Assembly (NCBI GenBank): GCA_021159405.1
Contig: JAGGRX010000033.1
Location: 1 to 10,639 of the forward strand
Reading direction: 5' to 3'
Source of the DNA: Candidatus Bipolaricaulota bacterium
GTDB taxonomy: Bacteria; Bipolaricaulota; Bipolaricaulia; Bipolaricaulales; Bipolaricaulaceae
Length of the DNA stretch: 10,639 nt
Below are positions 7,027 to 10,639 of this stretch, in pieces; position 1 is the stretch's first letter, and every line of letters starts with the position of its first letter. The notes beneath the pieces are model-generated. The model had not been told where the DNA came from. It was given only the letters and a program-made list of their open reading frames with translations, and did not search any database. Both the position numbers and the translations under genes were made by a program.

Positions 7027-8520
7027 ATGGTGGAACTGGATGGACATAGCCTTACCCCTCAGGAGGCCGAGCGGGTGATCTTGGAAGGGGAAGGTGTGCG
7101 GGCCACCCCTGAGGCCCTGTCCGCCGTGGAAAAGGGCCACCGAAGGCTTGTCGAGCTCGTCCGGTGCGGAGGCCCGATCTACGGGGTGAACACGGGGCTC
7201 GGCAAACTAAGCTCGATTGAGATCCCTCAGGATTCACTGGGAGAAATTCAGGAGAACATCGTCCGCGCTCATGCCACCGGGGTAGGGGCGCCGCTTCCCG
7301 ACGAGGCGGTCCGGGGGATGCTCCTCTTCCGTGCCAATTCCCTGCTTAAGGGCCTCTCCGGGGTGCGCCCGGCCTTGGTGGAACTCCTTTTGGGGATGCT
7401 GAACGCCGGGGTATATCCGGTGGTGCCCGAGCAGGGCTCAGTGGGGGCCTCCGGGGATCTGGTGCCCTTGGCACACCTATCCCTGGTTCTCCTGGGGGAG
7501 GGGAGGGCCCGCTTCCGGGGGGAGGAGCTTTCAGGGGAAGAAGCCCTGAGGCGGGCTGGGCTTTCCCCCCTTTCCGGCCTTGCCCCGAAAGAGGGCCTGG
7601 CCCTGCTCAACGGCACGGCCTACATGCTGTCTTGCCTTACCCTGGCCTGGGCGCTTGGCCGGCGGGCGTTCCGGGCCGCCCTCCTCGCCTCCTCCCTCAC
7701 CTTCCAGGCCCTGCGGGGACAGACCGCCCCGCTTGACGAACGGCTTCACCTTGCCCGCCCCCATCCCGGACAGATCCAGGTAGCAAGAAAACTCAGGGAG
7801 CTCCTTTCCGGAAGCTCACTTGTGGACACCTGGAAGGGGGATGTGCAGGATCCCTACTCCCTCAGATGTCTCCCCCAGCTGCTCGGGCCGATCTTGGAGA
7901 CGCTCTCGTGGGTGGAGGAAAGGCTCAGGATCGAGATGAACTCCGCCACCGATAATCCCCTTATTTTCCCAGAAGGGGATGCCGTCCCCGGGGGGAATTT
8001 CCACGGGGAGATTTTGGCCTTCTCCGCCGAGGCCCTTGCCATTGCCCTGGCGGAGCTAGGGGCGGGCTGTGAGCGCCGGATAAGCCTCCTTTTGGCCGGG
8101 GACAGAGGGCTTCCGCCCTTCCTTTCCCCTCAGCCCGGCCCCTCATCCGGGCTGATGCTCTGCCAGTACACGGCGGCGGCCTTGGCCACGGAGAACAAGG
8201 TCCTGTCGCATCCTGCCGCGGTGGACTCGATCCCCACCTCCGGCGGAAAGGAAGACCACAACTCCATGGGAGCGACCTCCGCATGGAAGGCCCTTAGGAT
8301 CGCGGAAAATGCGATCTCTCAGGTGGCGCTGGAGCTGGTGTGCGTGCGGTGGGCAGTGGCCCTGGCCGGGGAGGAGGGACTCTCCCCCGCCACCAAGGAG
8401 GTTTACGAAAAGCTGTCACAGCTGGTCCCCCCACCAGGGCCGGACCGGTACTTGGGGGAGGCCATCGCCAAGGTTCGGGCCGCGGTTAGATCAGGGGAAG
8501 TGAGCGTAAGTGGCTTATAA
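7027..8520 (+). CDS. hutH: Histidine ammonia-lyase (MIO family)
   Basis: It deaminates L-histidine to urocanate, the first step of histidine breakdown. Ala141-Ser142-Gly143 in GSVGASGDLVPLAH forms the MIO cofactor. Tyr52 in YGVNTGLG is the catalytic tyrosine, His82 in RAHATGVG fits histidine rather than phenylalanine selectivity, and Asn195 in NGTAYM and the QDPYSLRC stretch are conserved. At 497 residues it is a little shorter than the usual 505-510. The late motif usually seen as QEDHVSMG in HutH is KEDHNSMG here, so a tyrosine or other aromatic lyase activity is not fully excluded, but the divergent hutI supports histidine. The start lacks a Shine-Dalgarno. The last 11 nt overlap era. Confidence 0.93.
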   Translation: MVELDGHSLTPQEAERVILEGEGVRATPEALSAVEKGHRRLVELVRCGGPIYGVNTGLGKLSSIEIPQDSLGEIQENIVRAHATGVGAPLPDEAVRGMLLFRANSLLKGLSGVRPALVELLLGMLNAGVYPVVPEQGSVGASGDLVPLAHLSLVLLGEGRARFRGEELSGEEALRRAGLSPLSGLAPKEGLALLNGTAYMLSCLTLAWALGRRAFRAALLASSLTFQALRGQTAPLDERLHLARPHPGQIQVARKLRELLSGSSLVDTWKGDVQDPYSLRCLPQLLGPILETLSWVEERLRIEMNSATDNPLIFPEGDAVPGGNFHGEILAFSAEALAIALAELGAGCERRISLLLAGDRGLPPFLSPQPGPSSGLMLCQYTAAALATENKVLSHPAAVDSIPTSGGKEDHNSMGATSAWKALRIAENAISQVALELVCVRWAVALAGEEGLSPATKEVYEKLSQLVPPPGPDRYLGEAIAKVRAAVRSGEVSVSGL

Positions 8521-9397
8521 GGCGGGAATTGCAGCAGTGGTGGGGAAGACCAACGTGGGCAAGTCCACGTTCATCAACGCCATCATGGGGCAGAAGGTGG
8601 TGATCGTGTCCGACCGCCCCCAGACCACCCGCAACCGCATCCGCTGCATCTACACCACTGATGAGGCACAGGTGGTGTTCGTGGACACCCCGGGGCTCCA
8701 CCGGCCGGTGAATAAACTCTCGGCCCACATCCTGCGGGAGGCGTTCCGGGCCCTGGCCGGGGTGGACGAGCTCCTTTACATGACCGAGCCCACCGGCGGG
8801 GTGGACCCCTACGACCAAGAGGTCCTCCCAAGGATCCGCACCCTGCCCTGTCCCAAGCTCCTTTTGGTGAACAAGATCGACCGGGCCAAGGGGAACCAGC
8901 TCCCGGAGACCCTGCTAGCTTACGAAAAGTTGGGGATCTTCGATGAGCTTGTGCCCATCTCCTGCCTTAAGGGAAAGAACCTGGACCGGGCTCTGGAGCT
9001 GGTCATCCGGTACCTCCCCGAGGGGGAGCCCCTGTTCCCGGACGGTGTGGCCACCGACCGACCGCTTGAGTTCATCGTGGCCGAGCTCATCCGGGAAAAG
9101 ATCTTCCATCTCACCTACCAGGAGATCCCCTATTCTACGGCGGTAGTGGTGGACCGGATCCGCGAGCGAGAGGACCGTCCCCTCATCGAGATCTACGCCA
9201 CCATCTACGTGGCCCGGGATTCGCAAAAGCCAATCATCATAGGAAGGGGAGGGCAAAAACTGAAGGAAATAGGCAGGCTCGCCCGGCTTGAGCTGGAAGC
9301 ACTTTTGGGAAAGAAGGTGTTTCTTTCGCTCCACGTCAAAGTGAAGCCGCGCTGGACTGAAGATGAGGTTGAGATCGCCCGCCTGACCGGCGATTAG
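8510..9397 (+). CDS. era: GTPase Era
   Basis: Era is a ribosome-assembly GTPase that binds 16S rRNA near its 3' end during 30S maturation. The GTPase domain shows G1 GKTNVGKST (12-20), G2 with Thr39/Thr40 in DRPQTTRN, G3 DTPG (59-62), G4 NKID (121-124) and G5 SCLKG (151-155). The KH RNA-binding domain follows, with the GRGG loop at 245-248, and 295 residues is the family norm. G1 usually reads GRPNVGKS; here Arg-Pro is replaced by Lys-Thr, and the G5 SA is SC. The start is GTG 8510, inside the end of hutH, after AGGGGAAG about 10 nt upstream. Translation is thus likely coupled to a catabolic gene, an unusual partner for Era. Confidence 0.96.
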   Translation: MAYKAGIAAVVGKTNVGKSTFINAIMGQKVVIVSDRPQTTRNRIRCIYTTDEAQVVFVDTPGLHRPVNKLSAHILREAFRALAGVDELLYMTEPTGGVDPYDQEVLPRIRTLPCPKLLLVNKIDRAKGNQLPETLLAYEKLGIFDELVPISCLKGKNLDRALELVIRYLPEGEPLFPDGVATDRPLEFIVAELIREKIFHLTYQEIPYSTAVVVDRIREREDRPLIEIYATIYVARDSQKPIIIGRGGQKLKEIGRLARLELEALLGKKVFLSLHVKVKPRWTEDEVEIARLTGD

Positions 9398-9398
9398 C

Positions 9399-9404
9399 TA
9401 TAAT
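9399..9404 (+). promoter_or_regulatory. -10 box for the acetyltransferase leader
   Basis: A perfect TATAAT lies 1 nt after the era stop codon, in the context AGCTATAATC, close to the hutI and hutH boxes. There is no -35 match at normal spacing: TTGAGA at 9369-9374 is 24 nt away. If active, transcription would start near 9411 and make a leader of about 200 nt before the acetyltransferase ATG. Confidence 0.4.
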
Positions 9405-9409
9405 CATTT

Positions 9410-9433
9410 TCAAGGGGCTGGCGAAAGCCTTGA
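9410..9433 (+). other. Hairpin after era, at the predicted transcript start
   Basis: TCAAGG at 9410-9415 can pair with CCTTGA at 9428-9433, or TCAA/TTGA can pair with an inner GGC-GAAA-GCC tetraloop stem (9420-9429). No run of T follows, so it is a poor intrinsic terminator. It could protect or regulate the 5' end of the downstream mRNA. Confidence 0.35.
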
Positions 9434-9449
9434 TTTGAGGGTCGTATTT

Positions 9450-9605
9450 ATGAAACCCGTGTGTAGCGCCTTGTCCGCAGGTCCAGGAGCTTGGCTCGCA
9501 GAACGAGAGGCCATCTTGTGTCGGGATCCCGAGGAGGTCGTTTCCGGTCGCCGGTTCGATATTGCATTTTCGGACTGTGGGAACCGGAGGGGGAATTCGA
9601 CCTAG
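9450..9605 (+). CDS. Possible 51-residue leader ORF, unrecognised
   Basis: An ATG at 9450 opens 51 codons (MKPVCSALSAGPGAWLAERE at the start) closed by TAG, and GAGGG lies 8 nt upstream as a fair Shine-Dalgarno. It ends 9 nt before the acetyltransferase ATG and is in the same direction. It shows no signal peptide, membrane segment or motif I know, and has two cysteines plus one more near the end. It may be an upstream regulatory peptide, or simply chance in a GC-rich non-coding leader. Confidence 0.2.
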   Translation: MKPVCSALSAGPGAWLAEREAILCRDPEEVVSGRRFDIAFSDCGNRRGNST

Positions 9606-9614
9606 ACAGGATGT

Positions 9615-10478
9615 ATGAGGACAAACGCAGACGTAGTAATTGAACCGGTCCACGACCATCGGGGGTACCGGGAGTGTGAGGCCCTGCAGAAGGCGGTGTG
9701 GGGGTTTGAGGACATCGCAGTGGTGCCTGATCACGTCCTCCACACCATCGTGGAAGGGGGAGGGTTGCTCCTTGCCGCCTACGATGGGATCGGCCCCGGG
9801 CGGGAGATGGTGGGGTTCGTGCTCTCGCTTTTGGGGCGCTGGGAAGGGGGAAAGCTTCGCCACCAGTCCCTGATGGCCGCGGTGCGCCCGGACTGGCAGG
9901 GGCGGGGGATAGGCTACCTTCTCAAGTGCGCCCAGCGCCAGCACGTCCTGGAGCAGGGGATCGACCTCATCACTTGGACGTTCGATCCCTTGGAGTCGCG
10001 GAACGCCCACTTCAACTTGAACAAGCTCGGTGCGGTGGTCACCCGCTACATGCCTAATTACTACGGGGAATTCCGCGATGCCCGCAATCGCGGCCTTCCC
10101 ACGGATCGGTTCCTCTGCGAGTGGCACCTCCTCTCCCCCCGCACCGAGTCCCATTTGGCCGGACATACGGAGCCCAAGCTCGCTTTGGGCAAGGCGGAGA
10201 CGATCAACCGCACCCGCAGGCTCCCCTCCGGCCTCAGGGCCCCGGCCGGCTTTCGCGCAAACATCTCGGCACCTCAGCTCCTGTTTGAGATTCCAAGTGA
10301 CCTTCAAAGCTTGCGGAGGGCGGATCTTGAGCTGGCCCGGGCCTGGCGTTTGGAGTCGCGGAAGGCGTTGAGCTTGTACTTCGACGATGGGTACTGGGCA
10401 GTGGGCCTGTTCCATGAGGGAGAGCGGAGCTTTCTCGTGCTGGAGCGTGCTTCCCAGGAGGTGCTTTCCCGCCCGTGA
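9615..10478 (+). CDS. GNAT-family N-acyltransferase (COG3375 type)
   Basis: The protein has 287 residues. The GNAT core occupies about residues 7-170, with the acyl-CoA pyrophosphate loop QGRGIG at 95-100 and the COG3375-type signature TFDPLESRNAHFNLNKLGAV at about 122-141. The remaining 115 residues form a C-terminal part typical of this larger subgroup. Family members often sit beside a MenC-like N-acylamino-acid racemase, as here, and in Geobacillus such a protein is a succinyl-CoA:D-amino-acid N-succinyltransferase. I infer that role from context; substrate and acyl donor are not visible. The ATG follows a weak CAGGA, and the stop overlaps the next GTG as GTGA. It is separated from era by a 217-bp leader with its own -10 box. 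Confidence 0.85.
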   Translation: MRTNADVVIEPVHDHRGYRECEALQKAVWGFEDIAVVPDHVLHTIVEGGGLLLAAYDGIGPGREMVGFVLSLLGRWEGGKLRHQSLMAAVRPDWQGRGIGYLLKCAQRQHVLEQGIDLITWTFDPLESRNAHFNLNKLGAVVTRYMPNYYGEFRDARNRGLPTDRFLCEWHLLSPRTESHLAGHTEPKLALGKAETINRTRRLPSGLRAPAGFRANISAPQLLFEIPSDLQSLRRADLELARAWRLESRKALSLYFDDGYWAVGLFHEGERSFLVLERASQEVLSRP

Positions 10479-10639
10479 TCAGGCTCGAGCGCCTTTCCGC
10501 CTACCTTGTGGAGCTTCCGCTCGTGCACCCGTTCCGCACCAGCTTTGGGGAGGAGAAAGTCCGCAGGGCGCTCCTGATTTCGCTTGAGGGGGAGGGAAAG
10601 GTTGGGTGGGGGGAGTGTGTGGCCGGGGCCGGCCCCTGG
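10475..10639 (+). CDS. MenC-like N-acylamino-acid racemase / OSB synthase, 3' end missing
   Basis: The first 55 residues are present; the window ends inside the gene. GTG 10475 overlaps the acetyltransferase stop by 4 nt, a sign of coupling. The N-terminal capping domain of the enolase superfamily is recognisable: LPLVHPFRTSFGEEKVRRALL gives the substrate-closing loop region and GWGECVAGAGPW is the conserved strand and loop after it, both typical of the NSAR/OSBS subgroup. The catalytic lysines and metal ligands lie in the missing barrel. With a GNAT partner, N-succinylamino-acid racemase activity is more likely than, or additional to, o-succinylbenzoate synthase for menaquinone. The gene would be called menC if menaquinone genes flank it, which I cannot see. 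Confidence 0.88.
   Translation, partial: MIRLERLSAYLVELPLVHPFRTSFGEEKVRRALLISLEGEGKVGWGECVAGAGPW

Noticed and set aside
9369..9404. TTGAGA as -35 for the TATAAT after era
   Set aside because: The spacer is 24 nt, too long for a sigma-70 promoter.
9410..9440. Intrinsic terminator for era
   Set aside because: The hairpin is short and no T run follows it.
9411..9614. tmRNA or tRNA in the leader, prompted by GGGGCTGGC and GGTTCGAT
   Set aside because: No acceptor stem, no matching 3' CCA end and no tag peptide or cloverleaf could be assembled from the flanking bases.
9336..10415. 359-codon - strand ORF opposite the acetyltransferase
   Set aside because: The + strand frame has a clear GNAT core and couples to the next gene. 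The reverse frame shows no domain and also runs into era.

Overview
The window is GC-rich bacterial DNA packed with housekeeping genes, and coding sequence covers nearly all of it. It holds ten genes I can name with good confidence, one small doubtful ORF, and two short non-coding stretches (781-970 and 9398-9614). The MEP-pathway gene ispE, a six-repeat ribosomal protein S1, and Era, Cmk, Gmk and AcpS all mark a bacterium. I cannot fix the phylum. GTG starts, overlapping genes and -10 boxes placed almost against start codons recall GC-rich lineages that use leaderless mRNAs, such as Deinococcota and some candidate phyla, but that is only a guess.

Layout. The left block, on the + strand, is yicC (5' end cut by the window edge), a MITE-like inverted-repeat element, gmk and acpS. 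acpS runs convergently into rpsA and their coding ends overlap by 26 bp. The central block, on the - strand, reads hutI, ispE, cmk, plsC, rpsA. The first four overlap one another; rpsA follows plsC and seems to have its own promoter inside the plsC/rpsA junction. The right block, on the + strand, starts from the 62-bp hutI/hutH gap with hutH and the overlapping era. After a 217-bp leader come a GNAT acetyltransferase and the first 55 codons of a MenC/N-acylamino-acid-racemase enolase-superfamily gene.

How they fit. yicC-gmk covers RNA quality control and GMP kinase, and acpS activates acyl carrier protein. ispE, cmk, plsC and rpsA are a familiar core cluster for isoprenoids, CMP kinase, phospholipid acylation and translation. 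The odd part is that two histidine-degradation genes, hutI and hutH, stand divergently at the heads of two transcription units that continue into essential genes (ispE-cmk-plsC-rpsA and era). No hutU, hutG or hutF lies in the window. The terminal GNAT plus NSAR/OSBS-like pair matches the known route that converts D-amino acids to L-amino acids through N-succinyl intermediates. So the right half carries amino-acid catabolism or salvage threaded through core genes.

I see no CRISPR array, phage, transposase, tRNA or rRNA. The best leads for something new are the mirrored promoter elements between hutI and hutH, the structured leader ahead of the acetyltransferase, and the repeat element that abuts the gmk start.
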